The notes under the pieces were generated by a model. It had not been told where the DNA came from. It made no database searches and worked only from the letters and a program-made list of their open reading frames with translations. From NCBI RefSeq assembly GCF_029210365.1, contig NZ_JARGES010000001.1:1-64000 (forward strand): a stretch of DNA of 64,000 nucleotides, given 5' to 3'. Source of the DNA: Mesorhizobium sp. YIM 152430. GTDB lineage: Bacteria > Pseudomonadota > Alphaproteobacteria > Rhizobiales > Rhizobiaceae. A program made the position numbers and the translations under genes. Below, in pieces: positions 29,747-39,071 of this stretch. How positions within the stretch are numbered: position 1 is the stretch's first letter; every line of letters begins with the position of its first letter.

Positions 29747-30621
29747 CAGACTTCGACCGTGCGACGGCGGGTGAACATGTTCTTTGCCGCCAATGCAGCG
29801 CCGGCCGTGATCAGCAGACAGGCGGCGAGGATGTGGGCGGTCGCGGTCGCCGCGCCGGCGGCGATGAGCACCAGCGTCGACAAAAGCGGCGCGGCATAGC
29901 TCGCCGCGCCGAGAACCTGGATGTTGCCGTGCTTGACGCCATGATCCCATGTGTAGAAGGCGGCGCCCACCGGCATCAGGCCGAGGCCGAGGACGGCGAG
30001 CCATTGGCCTGTCCCTTGCGGCCAGACCGTTTGTTCCAGTGCGACGTGACAGGCGAAGGAAAAAAGCGCGGTCGCAAGGCAGAACCATGTGACCATCGAG
30101 GTCGGCACGGCTGCGAAGCGGCGCGACAGGAGCGAATAGCCGGCCCAGAAGACGGCGCAGACACCGGCCATCGCATAGCCGAACGCATAGGTCGCATCGA
30201 AGGCGAAGTTGCCGCCATTGGTGACGATCAGGAACGTGCCGGCGAGGCCCATCAGCGCACCGGCGACATGGTGCCAGCCGAGCCGCTCGCCCGGCATCAG
30301 AGCCGAGCCGAGCACGATCAAAAGCGGCCACAGATAGGCGATGAGGCTCGCCTCGACGGCCGGCGCATTGCGCAGGGCGGTGAAGTAGAAGAAGTGATAG
30401 CCGAAGAGCCCGCCAATGCCGATCAGCCAGACGACGGGTGGTATTCTTGCCCGCTCGCGCGGCGGGGCGACGATGCGCATGGCGAGGCCGACTAGCGTGC
30501 CGATGGTGAAGGTGAGGCCGGAGAGCAGGAAGGGCGGGACGTCGCCAGACCCGGCGGTGAAGAGCGCGAGCAGCGCCCACATGATGACCGCCGAAAAGCC
30601 GATTGCCGTTGCCCGCGCCAT
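29746..30621 (-). CDS. DMT transporter, YddG-like amino acid exporter
   Basis: A 291-residue membrane protein with about ten helices in two EamA repeats. The segment GYHFFYFTALRNAPAVEASLIAYLWP (given here only in part of its homologous stretch) closely resembles the YddG-type aromatic amino acid exporters. It would export amino acids or analogues across the inner membrane; the substrate is inferred from resemblance. It is coupled to the YhhN-like gene downstream. A GGGGGCAC stretch precedes the ATG at 30621. Confidence 0.75.
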   Translation of the reverse strand: MARATAIGFSAVIMWALLALFTAGSGDVPPFLLSGLTFTIGTLVGLAMRIVAPPRERARIPPVVWLIGIGGLFGYHFFYFTALRNAPAVEASLIAYLWPLLIVLGSALMPGERLGWHHVAGALMGLAGTFLIVTNGGNFAFDATYAFGYAMAGVCAVFWAGYSLLSRRFAAVPTSMVTWFCLATALFSFACHVALEQTVWPQGTGQWLAVLGLGLMPVGAAFYTWDHGVKHGNIQVLGAASYAAPLLSTLVLIAAGAATATAHILAACLLITAGAALAAKNMFTRRRTVEV

Positions 30622-30672
30622 GATGTGCCCCCGTTTCGAGGTGGCGTAGCGCGGGGGGAAAGCGCTTGCAAG

Positions 30673-31425
30673 CTACTGCGTGCGCATGGTCTGCGCGACG
30701 ATGCGCAGCGTGCCGACCTGCGTGCCGATGGAAGCGTCGACCGGAGCGTAGAAGCCGGTGTCGGCGAGCGGAGCGAAGGCGATGGAGATGCGCGAGCGGT
30801 CCCGCAAGTAGCGCAGTGCCGAGCGGCTGGGGCGATAACCGGCCACCGGCTCGAACCTGGCCGTGCAGGTGACCTGACCGCCTTGCGGCGCGCCTGCGGG
30901 TGAAAGACGCAAATTGGCGCGCATCTCGCCGTCATAGATGCGGATCGTGCGGTTGCAGACCTCGGCGGGGCTTGCCGCGCGCACCAACGTCGACGAGATC
31001 GGGTCGACGACGGAGGTCAGGTGATCGTCCTGCAAATGGACCCAGTCGCCCGGTCGCGGACGTGTGGGCGGGACGTTTTCCGTCGCCGTCACGGTGCCGC
31101 CCGAAAAGCGGATGGCGGTGCGCTGCGCCTTCTTGTCCGACCGGTAGTTCAAATCATAGGACCGCGGCGCGGTGCCGGTCGAGGACAGCCCGCCCGAGAC
31201 GGAGGTCGTGCCCTGCGTGCTGTCGAAAAGACGCGCCATGCCGGCGCTGGCGAGCTGGCCGTCGATGCGGAAATCATCGTCGCCGATGACGCTGGTGAAG
31301 GACGCCTTGCCGACCGGAATCCCCATCAGAGTGATCGAATAGTCGGTCCTGAAGGTCTGCGCGGCGCTGGCAGAGCCTGCGGCGGCGAAAATCGCCAAAA
31401 GGGCGGCGGACATGGTGCGGACCAT
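30673..31425 (-). CDS. DUF3108 exported protein
   Basis: A 250-residue protein with an N-terminal signal peptide (MSAALLAIFAAAGSASA) and a periplasmic beta-rich body. The mature start YSITLMGIPVGKASF and later YDLNYRSDKK match the DUF3108 family, whose function is not established but which may be lipid-binding by fold. In alphaproteobacteria it is commonly next to rpmB, as here (divergent, about 250 bases away). Confidence 0.8.
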   Translation of the reverse strand: MVRTMSAALLAIFAAAGSASAAQTFRTDYSITLMGIPVGKASFTSVIGDDDFRIDGQLASAGMARLFDSTQGTTSVSGGLSSTGTAPRSYDLNYRSDKKAQRTAIRFSGGTVTATENVPPTRPRPGDWVHLQDDHLTSVVDPISSTLVRAASPAEVCNRTIRIYDGEMRANLRLSPAGAPQGGQVTCTARFEPVAGYRPSRSALRYLRDRSRISIAFAPLADTGFYAPVDASIGTQVGTLRIVAQTMRTQ

Positions 31426-31542
31426 GTGGAATCTCCATGAAATCTGCGGCAGACCGCCCCTTCCCGACTGCCTGTTCGTCGAATCCCCTTTGATCGCGCG
31501 AATTCGGCGAATATATGTTGACTCCAGCCGCGGCCCTGCCCG

Positions 31543-31571
31543 CTTGACCGGAAGGGGAAATGCAACTAAGG
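31543..31571 (+). promoter_or_regulatory. rpmB: Candidate housekeeping promoter for rpmB
   Basis: CTTGAC at 31543-31548 and CTAAGG at 31566-31571 are 17 bases apart, fitting the alphaproteobacterial sigma-70 pattern at the -35 and partly at the -10. It would leave an untranslated leader of about 100 bases before L28. Confidence 0.45.
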
Positions 31572-31676
31572 AACGGCAACTTTTCCATGAGGCCGCCCGA
31601 CATGACCCCGCGCGCCGACCATCTGGTGCGGGTTCGGGTCTATGGGCCGGTTTTGAGAAACTGAAGGTTTGAGACT

Positions 31677-31973
31677 ATGTCCCGCGCATGTGAATTGACC
31701 GGCAAGGCCGTGATGACCGGCAACAATGTCAGCCACGCCAACAACAAGACCCGTCGTCGCTTCCTGCCGAATCTCGTCAATGTGACGCTGATGTCGGAAG
31801 CGCTGAACCAGAATGTGCGCCTGCGCATCTCGGCCAACGCGCTGCGCTCGGTCGAGCACCGCGGCGGCCTCGACGCCTTCCTCCTGAAGGCCGGCGTCAG
31901 CGATCTTTCGCAGCGCGCGCGCCTCTTGAAGAAGCAGATCGCCAAGAAGACGCAGGAACAGGCGTCCGCCTGA
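31677..31973 (+). CDS. rpmB: 50S ribosomal protein L28
   Basis: A large-subunit ribosomal protein, 98 residues, as is typical for alphaproteobacteria. The conserved N-terminus [20 protein letters not shown], then [10 protein letters not shown] and the C-terminal basic helix are all present. It stands apart from rpmG and is transcribed by itself or with the downstream transporter, after a GC-rich hairpin. Confidence 0.96.
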   Translation: MSRACELTGKAVMTGNNVSHANNKTRRRFLPNLVNVTLMSEALNQNVRLRISANALRSVEHRGGLDAFLLKAGVSDLSQRARLLKKQIAKKTQEQASA

Positions 31974-31997
31974 TTTTCGCGCGACTGATCCTATCGA

Positions 31998-32030
31998 CGG
32001 CGGGCGATCCTTCATCGGAGGCGCCCGCCG
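31998..32030 (+). terminator. GC-rich hairpin between rpmB and the riboswitch
   Basis: CGGCGGGCG and CGCCCGCCG enclose 15 bases, without a T-run. It ends two bases before the riboswitch stem. It may mark the rpmB transcript end, or act as an upstream stem of the transporter leader. Confidence 0.45.
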
Positions 32031-32031
32031 A

Positions 32032-32060
32032 CTGGTTCCATAACCCAGGTTAAAAAAATG
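32032..32060 (+). promoter_or_regulatory. preQ1-I-like riboswitch at the transporter start codon
   Basis: CTGG (32032-32035) and CCAG (32045-32048) form a short stem around loop TTCCATAAC, followed by TTAAAAAAATG. This closely parallels the minimal preQ1-I aptamer of Thermoanaerobacter tengcongensis (stem CUGGG/CCCAG, loop ending UAAC, then UUAACAAAA). The cytidine just before CCAG (32044) corresponds to the ligand-reading C. The loop triplet CAT (32039-32041) can pair with the ATG at 32058-32060 as the pseudoknot helix. Ligand binding would therefore hide the start codon of a queuosine-precursor transporter, the expected logic. Confidence 0.8.
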
Positions 32061-32681
32061 CAGACCCAGAACGTCTCCGTTTGGCCCTTCGTGGCCGCGA
32101 TGTCGGCTATCGTCGTCGCCTCCAACATCCTCGTCCAGTTCCCCTTCCCGCATTTCGGCCTTCAGGATCTTCTGACCTGGGGCGCGTTCACCTATCCGGT
32201 TGCGTTCCTCGTCACCGACCTCACCAATCGCCGCTTCGGCCCGACTGCTGCGCGCAAGGTGGTGCTGGTCGGCTTCGCCATCGCGATCGTGCTGTCGGTG
32301 TGGCTGGCGACGCCGCGCATCGCCATTGCCTCGGGCTCGGCCTTCCTCGTCGCCCAACTGCTCGACGTTGCCGTGTTCGACCGCTTGCGCCGGAACGCCT
32401 GGTGGCAGGCGCCGCTGATCTCGACCGTCATCGGCTCGCTCGTCGACACGGCCCTGTTCTTCTCCCTCGCCTTCGCCGCGCAGTTCGCCGTGCTGGATAC
32501 AGGCTTCGGGCTGGAAGACGGGTCGCTCGGCTTTCCGGTGCCGTTTCTTTGGACACAGGTGCCGCTCTGGCTGTCGCTGGCGCTGGGAGACCTCGTCGTC
32601 AAGATCGGTATTGGCGTCGCGATGCTCGGACCCTATGGCGCGCTGCTGTCGGTGTTGCGGCCGGCGCCGGCGGTGCGGTAG
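32058..32681 (+). CDS. yhhQ: Queuosine precursor transporter (YhhQ/VUT family)
   Basis: An inner-membrane transporter for preQ0/preQ1, used to make queuosine for tRNA wobble positions. The 207-residue protein has about six helices and the family signature LVTDLTNRRFGPTAARKV near residue 50, with the second half ending in a conserved KIGIGVAMLGPY stretch. No separate ribosome-binding site is evident except AGG at 32047-32049, inside the aptamer. That fits translational control by the preQ1-I-like element overlapping the start codon. Confidence 0.9.
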   Translation: MQTQNVSVWPFVAAMSAIVVASNILVQFPFPHFGLQDLLTWGAFTYPVAFLVTDLTNRRFGPTAARKVVLVGFAIAIVLSVWLATPRIAIASGSAFLVAQLLDVAVFDRLRRNAWWQAPLISTVIGSLVDTALFFSLAFAAQFAVLDTGFGLEDGSLGFPVPFLWTQVPLWLSLALGDLVVKIGIGVAMLGPYGALLSVLRPAPAVR

Positions 32682-32691
32682 AGACGCCCTC

Positions 32692-33687
32692 TCAGTCCTC
32701 CGCCAATTCGAATTCCAGATAGAGGTTGCGCTGAAGCCAGGACTGGTTGTCGTCCGACATGAGGGCGACGATCAGGCGGCCGTCGTTGCGGCGGAAGACG
32801 TCGAGGGCTTCCATGTTGTCGACATGGTAGACCATGTTGGCGTCGAGCAGGATTTCGCCGTCGACCAGCGCGCCGGGGCGGATGTCGCGGGCCGGAATCT
32901 GGCGCAGGCGCATGGCGACGCCGCGCGCATAGGAGAAGCGTCGTTCCAGCAGAAGCAGGTCGCCATCGGGCAGGAAGACGCCATCGGTAACGTCGAACTC
33001 GTCGGTGCGGCGAACCTTGAAGATGCCCTTTTGCGGCCCTTCCAGAACGGCGGCAAAGATGTTGCCCTGCCGGTCGATCGATCTTTCGGCGACGACGATG
33101 CGGGCTCCGGCCAGCGGGCCATCCTCCGGCGCCCGCGCGATGGTTTCGAGGCCGGCATTGTAGCGCAGTTCATTGCGGGGGATCAGGAAATCGACGTCGC
33201 GGATGGGGCCGGCCATGCCGGCGGGGTCGATGCGGTATTCGGAGACGCGGGCGCGGCGCTCGAAGGTCACCGTCGCGACGCCGCCATGGATCGAGATGCC
33301 TTCGGCGTCGACCTGTTCCTTGTCCTCGATGGGCCTGCCGGCCCCATCGACCATCTGCTGCATCGTGAAGTCGGCGAGACCGACCGGCATCCCATCCTCG
33401 TCGCGCCGGACCGTGCCCGAAAACCAGTAGCCGTGATCGGCGACGCCGAGAAAATCGCCGCCGGGCGTCAGGAAGCGGAAGCCCGAGAGTTGACCGAACT
33501 CGCGCCGGTCGCCGGTCATCGAGAACCCGCCGACGAAGGTCAGGCGGCCATAGTCGCCCTCGGCGCCGGCGACGCGGAATTTTTCGATGGGACGGAATTG
33601 GAGGGCCACGGGAAAGGGTTCGGCGGCAAAGACCGGGCCGGCAAGCGCGAAAAGCGCAAGCGATGCCGTCAGCAGGCGCGCGATCAT
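32692..33687 (-). CDS. Esterase-like/phytase-like exported protein
   Basis: A 331-residue protein with a signal peptide ([17 protein letters not shown]). Its mature body resembles the 'esterase-like activity of phytase' family, a beta-propeller-like fold. Visible family segments include [19 protein letters not shown] and [25 protein letters not shown] (cited as landmarks). The enzymatic activity is not established. Its start overlaps the cobT stop by four bases (ATGA), so it is co-translated with cobT, although no functional link to cobalamin is known. Confidence 0.75.
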   Translation of the reverse strand: MIARLLTASLALFALAGPVFAAEPFPVALQFRPIEKFRVAGAEGDYGRLTFVGGFSMTGDRREFGQLSGFRFLTPGGDFLGVADHGYWFSGTVRRDEDGMPVGLADFTMQQMVDGAGRPIEDKEQVDAEGISIHGGVATVTFERRARVSEYRIDPAGMAGPIRDVDFLIPRNELRYNAGLETIARAPEDGPLAGARIVVAERSIDRQGNIFAAVLEGPQKGIFKVRRTDEFDVTDGVFLPDGDLLLLERRFSYARGVAMRLRQIPARDIRPGALVDGEILLDANMVYHVDNMEALDVFRRNDGRLIVALMSDDNQSWLQRNLYLEFELAED

Positions 33688-35579
33688 CCCGCCCGACGCT
33701 TGAGCCCGCGCGAGAAGCGCGCGCTTTCTTCCTCGAACAGGCCCGCCAGTTGCTCGGTCATCGCGCCGGCCAGTTCCTCGGCGTCGACGATGGTGACGGC
33801 GCGGCGGTAGTAGCGGGTGACGTCGTGGCCGATGCCGATGGCCAGAAGCTCGACCGGCGAGCGGGTCTCGATCAGGTCGATCGCGGCGCGCAGATGGCGT
33901 TCCAGATAATTGCCCGGATTGACCGACAGCGTCGAATCGTCGACCGGCGCGCCGTCCGAAATCATCATCAGAATCTTGCGCTGCTCGGGCCGAGCGATGA
34001 GGCGCTGGTGCGCCCACAACAGCGCCTCGCCGTCGATATTCTCCTTCAGCAGGCCCTCGCGCATCATCAGGCCGAGATTGCGCCGGGCGCGCCGCCACGG
34101 CTCGTCGGCGGACTTGTAGATGATGTGGCGCAGATCGTTGAGGCGGCCGGGATTGGCGGGCTTGCCGCCCTTCAGCCACTTCTCGCGCGCCTGCCCGCCC
34201 TTCCACGCCCGCGTGGTGAAGCCGAGAATCTCGACCGAGACGCCGCAGCGCTCCAGCGTGCGCGCGAGGATGTCGGCGCAGGTGGCGGCGACCGTGATCG
34301 GGCGGCCGCGCATGGAGCCGGAATTGTCGAGGACCAGGGTGACGACGGTGTCACGGAAATTGGTATCGCGCTCGCGCTTGAAGGAGAGCGGCTGCATCGG
34401 GTCGATGACGACGCGCACGAGACGGGCCGGATCGAGCGAGCCTTCCTCCAGATCGAACTCCCATGAGCGGTTCTGCTGCGCCATCAGGCGGCGCTGGAGG
34501 CGGTTGGCCAGACGGCCGACGACGCCCTGAAGGTTTGCGAGCTGCTTGTCGAGGAAGGCGCGCAGACGCTCAAGTTCCTCCTCGTCGCAGAGTTCGGCGG
34601 CGCTGACCGTCTCGTCGAACTCGCGGGTGAAGACCTTGTAGTCGATCTCCTTCGGCAGATTGGCGAAGGGATCGTTGGTGCGGCGCGTCTCGCCCGGCGT
34701 CTCGGCGTCGAGTTCGTCGTCGTCGGCCATGTCGTCGGCGGACGCGTCGGTGGCCTCGGTCTCGCCGGCTTCCTGGTCCTCGCTGGTCTCCTGCGATTCG
34801 TCCGCCTGGGACTGGTCGGAGCCCGAATCGTCCTCGCCGCCGTCGTCGGCCGAATCCTCGCCTTCGGGCTGGTCGTCGTCATTGTCCTCGCTGTCGTCGG
34901 ACTGATCGTCCTCGGCCAGGTCCTCGGCCATGTCCATCGAGGCGAGCATGTCGCGCATGACGCGGGCGAAAGCCTGCTGGTCGCCGACATTGGACGCGAG
35001 GCCGTCGAGCGTGTCGCCGGCCTTGTCCTCGATCCAGTCGCGCCAGAGCGAGACGACGCGCTCGCCGCTCTTCGGCGCGGCGCGGCCGGTCAGGCGCTCG
35101 CGCACCATCAGCGCGACGGCTTCTTCCAACGGGGCCTCCGACTGCTGGGTGACGGTGGCGAGATTGGCCTTGGAATATCTGTCCTCGAGCATCGAGCCGA
35201 TATTGTCGCCGACGCCGGTCATGGCGCGCGAGCCGATCGCCTCGACGCGGGCCTGCTCGACCGCATCGAAGATGGCGCGGGCCTGCTTGCCCTGCGGCGC
35301 CAGGCGCGAATGGACGGCATTGTCATGGCAGGCGCGGCGCAGCGCCATCGAATCGCCGATGCCGCGCGTGACCGAGATGTCGTTGGGGCTCGGCTTGCGC
35401 GGCAGGTCCGGCAGGCGGGCGCGGTTGCCGGTCAGCGCCGGCTTTTCCTTGGCGAAGGTGACTTCCATCTCCGCATCGCCGGAAATGGCGCGCACGCACA
35501 GCGACAGCGCGCGCTTGAAGGCGTCGGTATCGGCGCCCTTGCCGTTCCTCACCCTGGAATTGTCGCCCGGTCCGGCCAT
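33684..35579 (-). CDS. cobT: Aerobic cobaltochelatase subunit CobT
   Basis: With CobN and CobS it inserts cobalt into hydrogenobyrinic acid a,c-diamide during aerobic cobalamin synthesis. The 631-residue protein has an N-terminal CobT domain, a strongly acidic linker (about residues 215-295, long runs of Asp, Glu and Ser), and a C-terminal von Willebrand factor A domain whose metal site is DNSGSMRG near residue 420. CobS and CobT form an AAA+ two-tier motor with the VWA domain contacting CobN. It lies nine bases after cobS in the same operon. CobN is not in the window. Confidence 0.94.
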   Translation of the reverse strand: MAGPGDNSRVRNGKGADTDAFKRALSLCVRAISGDAEMEVTFAKEKPALTGNRARLPDLPRKPSPNDISVTRGIGDSMALRRACHDNAVHSRLAPQGKQARAIFDAVEQARVEAIGSRAMTGVGDNIGSMLEDRYSKANLATVTQQSEAPLEEAVALMVRERLTGRAAPKSGERVVSLWRDWIEDKAGDTLDGLASNVGDQQAFARVMRDMLASMDMAEDLAEDDQSDDSEDNDDDQPEGEDSADDGGEDDSGSDQSQADESQETSEDQEAGETEATDASADDMADDDELDAETPGETRRTNDPFANLPKEIDYKVFTREFDETVSAAELCDEEELERLRAFLDKQLANLQGVVGRLANRLQRRLMAQQNRSWEFDLEEGSLDPARLVRVVIDPMQPLSFKRERDTNFRDTVVTLVLDNSGSMRGRPITVAATCADILARTLERCGVSVEILGFTTRAWKGGQAREKWLKGGKPANPGRLNDLRHIIYKSADEPWRRARRNLGLMMREGLLKENIDGEALLWAHQRLIARPEQRKILMMISDGAPVDDSTLSVNPGNYLERHLRAAIDLIETRSPVELLAIGIGHDVTRYYRRAVTIVDAEELAGAMTEQLAGLFEEESARFSRGLKRRAG

Positions 35580-35588
35580 CTCGTCCCG

Positions 35589-36575
35589 TCAGGCCAGTAC
35601 GACATTGGCGGCGGATTCGGGCAGTTCATGGCCGAAGGCGCGCTGATAGAACTCGGCGACGACGGAGCGCTCCAGTTCGTCGCACTTGTTGAGGAAGGTC
35701 ATGCGGAAGGCGAAGCCGACATCCTTGAAGATGTCCGCGTTCTCGGCCCACATGATGACCGTGCGCGGGCTCATCACGGTGGACAGGTCGCCATTGATGA
35801 AGGCCGAGCGGGTCATGTCGGCGACGCGGACCATCTTGCCGACGATGTCGCGGCCCTTGTCGTTGCGGAAATGCTTGGCCTTGGCCAGCACGATGTTCAC
35901 CTCGTCGTCATGCGGCAGGTAGTTCAGCGTGGTGACGATGGACCACCGGTCCATCTGCGCCTGGTTGATCTGCTGCGTGCCGTGATAGAGGCCCGTCGTG
36001 TCGCCGAGGCCGACCGTGTTGGCGGTGGCGAAGATGCGGAAGGCGGGGTGCGGGCGGATGACGCGGCTCTGGTCGAGCAGCGTCAGGCGGCCGGAGGATT
36101 CCAGCACGCGCTGGATGACGAACATCACGTCCGGGCGGCCGGCGTCGTATTCGTCGAAGACGAGCGCGACATTGTGCTGATAGGCCCAGGGCAGGATTCC
36201 GTCCTTGAACTCGGTGACCTGCATCCCCTCGCGCACGACGATCGCATCCTTGCCGACGAGATCGATGCGGGAGACGTGGCTGTCGAGATTGATGCGCACG
36301 CAGGGCCAGTTGAGCCGGGCGGCGACCTGCTCGATATGGGTCGACTTGCCGGTGCCGTGATAGCCGGACACCATGACGCGGCGGTTGTAGGTGAAGCCGG
36401 CGAGGATGGCGAGCGTCGTCTGCTTGTCGAACAGATAGTCCGGGTCGACGTCCGGCACATGGCTGTCCGCCACCGAATAGGCCGGCACCACCATCTCGGA
36501 TTCGAAGCCGAACGTCTCGGCGACCGGGACGGTCGTGTCGGGCAGGTTTGCGATGTCGCGGTCAACCTTGTTCAT
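35589..36575 (-). CDS. cobS: Aerobic cobaltochelatase subunit CobS (AAA+ ATPase)
   Basis: The AAA+ ATPase partner of CobT in cobalt insertion. The 328-residue protein carries Walker [11 protein letters not shown], Walker B LVFDEYDA and a sensor region [13 protein letters not shown]. There are two adjacent ATG codons at 36578 and 36575; the second is better spaced from the GGAG upstream. The gene is between the DnaJ-domain gene and cobT, an arrangement typical of Rhizobiales. Confidence 0.94.
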   Translation of the reverse strand: MNKVDRDIANLPDTTVPVAETFGFESEMVVPAYSVADSHVPDVDPDYLFDKQTTLAILAGFTYNRRVMVSGYHGTGKSTHIEQVAARLNWPCVRINLDSHVSRIDLVGKDAIVVREGMQVTEFKDGILPWAYQHNVALVFDEYDAGRPDVMFVIQRVLESSGRLTLLDQSRVIRPHPAFRIFATANTVGLGDTTGLYHGTQQINQAQMDRWSIVTTLNYLPHDDEVNIVLAKAKHFRNDKGRDIVGKMVRVADMTRSAFINGDLSTVMSPRTVIMWAENADIFKDVGFAFRMTFLNKCDELERSVVAEFYQRAFGHELPESAANVVLA

Positions 36576-36650
36576 CATGTCTCCACATGCGGCGGCCGGG
36601 CCGCCGCTCGTCAAATCTTCGTGCCGGCCATCGTTTACCAGACGGCGCTA

Positions 36651-37280
36651 TCAACACAAACCCGCTTGTTTGAGCATCCGGTATGCCTGGATGACATCGC
36701 GAAACCGGTCTTCGGAGGCACGGTCGCCACCATTGGCATCGGGGTGATGCCGCTTCACAAGTTCCTTATAGCGCTGCTTGATGGCCGTGCCAGTCGCCGA
36801 TGGGTCCAGGCCCAAGGTTTCCATGGCCTTGGCCTCAAGCGATTTCAGCTTGCGGGTGCGCGGCCGGTCGGACGGATCGATGCCATCCTTGAACATGCCG
36901 TAGGGATCGCGCATCCGGGCGCCCGGATGCGCCCCACCGGCCCGGCCCGAACGCTTCTGCGAGAAGTCGGGCGATGCCTGCGCGCCCTTGTTGACGCCCA
37001 TCTTCCAGGTCGGGCGATGGCCGGTCAGCGCCTCCTTCTGGTAGCGCGCGATGTCGCCTTCCGCCAGGCCGGAGAAATAGTTGAAGCCCTTGTTGTACTC
37101 GCGCACATGATCGAAGCAGAACTTGAAATATTGCCCCTCGGCCATGCGCCCCACCGGCGCGCGATGCGTGCCGGCAGCGTTGCAACCGTCCCACTGGCAC
37201 ACGGGCGCACTCGCCGCCCGCTCGGCCTCGGGCGAACGGCGGACCTTGATCTTCTCGAAATATTTCGAATAGGCGTTCAT
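36651..37280 (-). CDS. DnaJ-domain protein upstream of cobS
   Basis: A 209-residue co-chaperone-like protein. The C-terminal roughly 60 residues are a J domain with the HPD motif in KELVKRHHPDANGGD, which would stimulate DnaK. The N-terminal half is not a zinc-finger DnaJ region but has two cysteine pairs (VCQWDGCNAAG and FCFDHV) that could hold a metal. It is 73 bases upstream of cobS in the same direction. Its consistent neighbourhood with cobS suggests a role in chelatase assembly, by inference. Confidence 0.85.
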   Translation of the reverse strand: MNAYSKYFEKIKVRRSPEAERAASAPVCQWDGCNAAGTHRAPVGRMAEGQYFKFCFDHVREYNKGFNYFSGLAEGDIARYQKEALTGHRPTWKMGVNKGAQASPDFSQKRSGRAGGAHPGARMRDPYGMFKDGIDPSDRPRTRKLKSLEAKAMETLGLDPSATGTAIKQRYKELVKRHHPDANGGDRASEDRFRDVIQAYRMLKQAGLC

Positions 37281-37414
37281 GGAAACTCGTTACCGTCGAA
37301 CCGGGAATTATGGGTGCTTCGGCGCGCGAAACAAGAATTGACATTCGGCCGACAATGAACGTCCTGCCGGTGATTTGGTAATCAGCGGCATCGCGCCGCA
37401 TGAAGGAGACCGAA

Positions 37415-37717
37415 ATGACGATGAAGACAGCCATCGAAGACAAGCTGACGGAGCGCTTCCACCCCGACCGGCTCGCGGTCATCGACGAAAGCCATCTCCA
37501 TGCCGGGCACCATCATCAGCATTCGGGCGAACATGAGACGTTCGACGGGTCGGGCGAGACACATTTTCGCGTGCGCATCGTCGCGTCCGAATTCGCCGGC
37601 ATGAGCCGCATCGAGCGCCACCGCGCCGTCAACGAGGCGCTTGCCGGCGAACTTGCGGCCGGCGTCCATGCGCTGGCGATCGAACCGGCGGCGCCCGGCG
37701 AAGCGACGCGCTGGTGA
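37415..37717 (+). CDS. bolA: BolA family protein
   Basis: A 100-residue BolA protein, which partners monothiol glutaredoxins in iron-sulfur and iron regulation. The family core includes FHPDRLAVIDESHLH and SGETHFRVRIVASEF, followed by SRIERHRAVNEALAGEL. The loop between residues 25 and 40 is very histidine-rich (HLHAGHHHQHSGEHE), more so than most BolA proteins; His residues there bind the cluster or metal in known complexes. The ATG at 37415 follows AAGGAG. It is convergent with the CorC gene with only one base between them. Confidence 0.9.
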   Translation: MTMKTAIEDKLTERFHPDRLAVIDESHLHAGHHHQHSGEHETFDGSGETHFRVRIVASEFAGMSRIERHRAVNEALAGELAAGVHALAIEPAAPGEATRW

Positions 37718-37718
37718 T

Positions 37719-39071
37719 TCAGGCCGGCGGGCGGACAGGCTCGGTTGCGGATGGCTCCTGATCGCGCGCCGGCGGGGGAAGTTGCAGCGGTGGCGGCGCG
37801 ATCGGCGTCGCGGCAACGTCGCCGAGCGGGCGGATGCGCAGCCGCGTGATGCGGTTCTTTTCGCGCTTCAGGACGACGAAGCGCATTCCATGGAAGGTGA
37901 ATGCCTGCTTCTCCTCCGGGATCATCTGCGCCTCGTGGATGACGAGACCGGCGATTGTCGTCGCTTCCTCGTCCGGCAGATTCCAGTCGAGCGCACGGTT
38001 GAGGTCGCGGATCGGCACGAAGCCTTCCACGACGACCGAGCCATCCGCCTCCTGCTTCACGCCCTGCATCTCGACATCGTGCTCGTCGGCGATCTCGCCC
38101 ACGATCTCCTCGATGATGTCCTCCAGCGTGACGAGCCCTTCGACCTCGCCATATTCGTCGACGACGATCGCGAAATGCGCCTTGCGGCGCAAAAAGGCGT
38201 TGAGCTGGTCCTGAAGCGTCGTCGTGTCCGGCACGAACCAGGGCTTGGACGCGACCTTCATGATGTCGATGCGGGCGAAATCGTTGCCGACCTCGTTGAG
38301 CGCCCGCAACAGATCCTTGGCGTGGATGACGCCGACGATGTTGTCGGTCGAACCGCGCCAGAGCGGCAGGCGCGTATAGGGGCTTTGCAGGATTTCGCGC
38401 ACGACCGCCTCGGGCGCCTCTTCGGCGTTGACCGAACGCATCGAGGTGCGGTGGACCATGATGTCCGAGACTTCGAGCTCATGCAGGTCGAGAAGGCCGC
38501 CGACGCGGTCGCGGTCGTGCTTTTCCAGCCCACCCTCGCGCTGCAAAACCTCGACGGTGCCGCGGATTTCCTCATGGGCGGAGAGCAAATTGTCGTCGCG
38601 GCCCAAATGAACGCCGAACAGGCCGAGCATCCCGCGGACGATGAAGTTCACCGCCACCGACAGATGCCCGAACAACAGAACCACGAGTTGCGCGAAACGC
38701 GAGACGGTCAGGGCGAACTGCTCCGGCTTCGACAAGGCCCAGGACTTGGGCAGAATCTCCGCGAAAATGACGAGCAGGACCGTCATGCCGATGGTGGCAT
38801 AGACGACGCCGGCGGAGCCGAAGACCGTCAGGAGAACGCTGGTGGCCAGCGACGAGGCGAGGATGTTGACCAGGTTGTTGCCGATCAGGAGCGCGCCGAC
38901 CAGGCGGTCCTTGCGCTCGATCAGGCCGGAAATGATGCCGGCGCGCGCTTCGCCATTCTGTTCCATCGTGTGGAGGCGTGCGCGCGATACCGCCGTCACG
39001 CTCGTCTCCGTGCCCGAGAACAGGAAGGACATCATGATCAGCAAGATGATGATGGCGATCGTCAGGATCAT
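37719..39071 (-). CDS. CorC/HlyC family CBS-domain membrane protein
   Basis: A 450-residue protein with an N-terminal DUF21/CNNM membrane domain (about four helices, starting MILTIAIIILLIMMSFLFSG), two CBS domains in the middle and a C-terminal CorC_HlyC domain. Related proteins export magnesium or cobalt ions. The tail is a proline-rich extension (PPPLQLPPPARDQEP). The start overlaps the aroB stop by four bases (ATGA), as in many Rhizobiales in the order aroK-aroB-CorC. Confidence 0.88.
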   Translation of the reverse strand: MILTIAIIILLIMMSFLFSGTETSVTAVSRARLHTMEQNGEARAGIISGLIERKDRLVGALLIGNNLVNILASSLATSVLLTVFGSAGVVYATIGMTVLLVIFAEILPKSWALSKPEQFALTVSRFAQLVVLLFGHLSVAVNFIVRGMLGLFGVHLGRDDNLLSAHEEIRGTVEVLQREGGLEKHDRDRVGGLLDLHELEVSDIMVHRTSMRSVNAEEAPEAVVREILQSPYTRLPLWRGSTDNIVGVIHAKDLLRALNEVGNDFARIDIMKVASKPWFVPDTTTLQDQLNAFLRRKAHFAIVVDEYGEVEGLVTLEDIIEEIVGEIADEHDVEMQGVKQEADGSVVVEGFVPIRDLNRALDWNLPDEEATTIAGLVIHEAQMIPEEKQAFTFHGMRFVVLKREKNRITRLRIRPLGDVAATPIAPPPLQLPPPARDQEPSATEPVRPPA

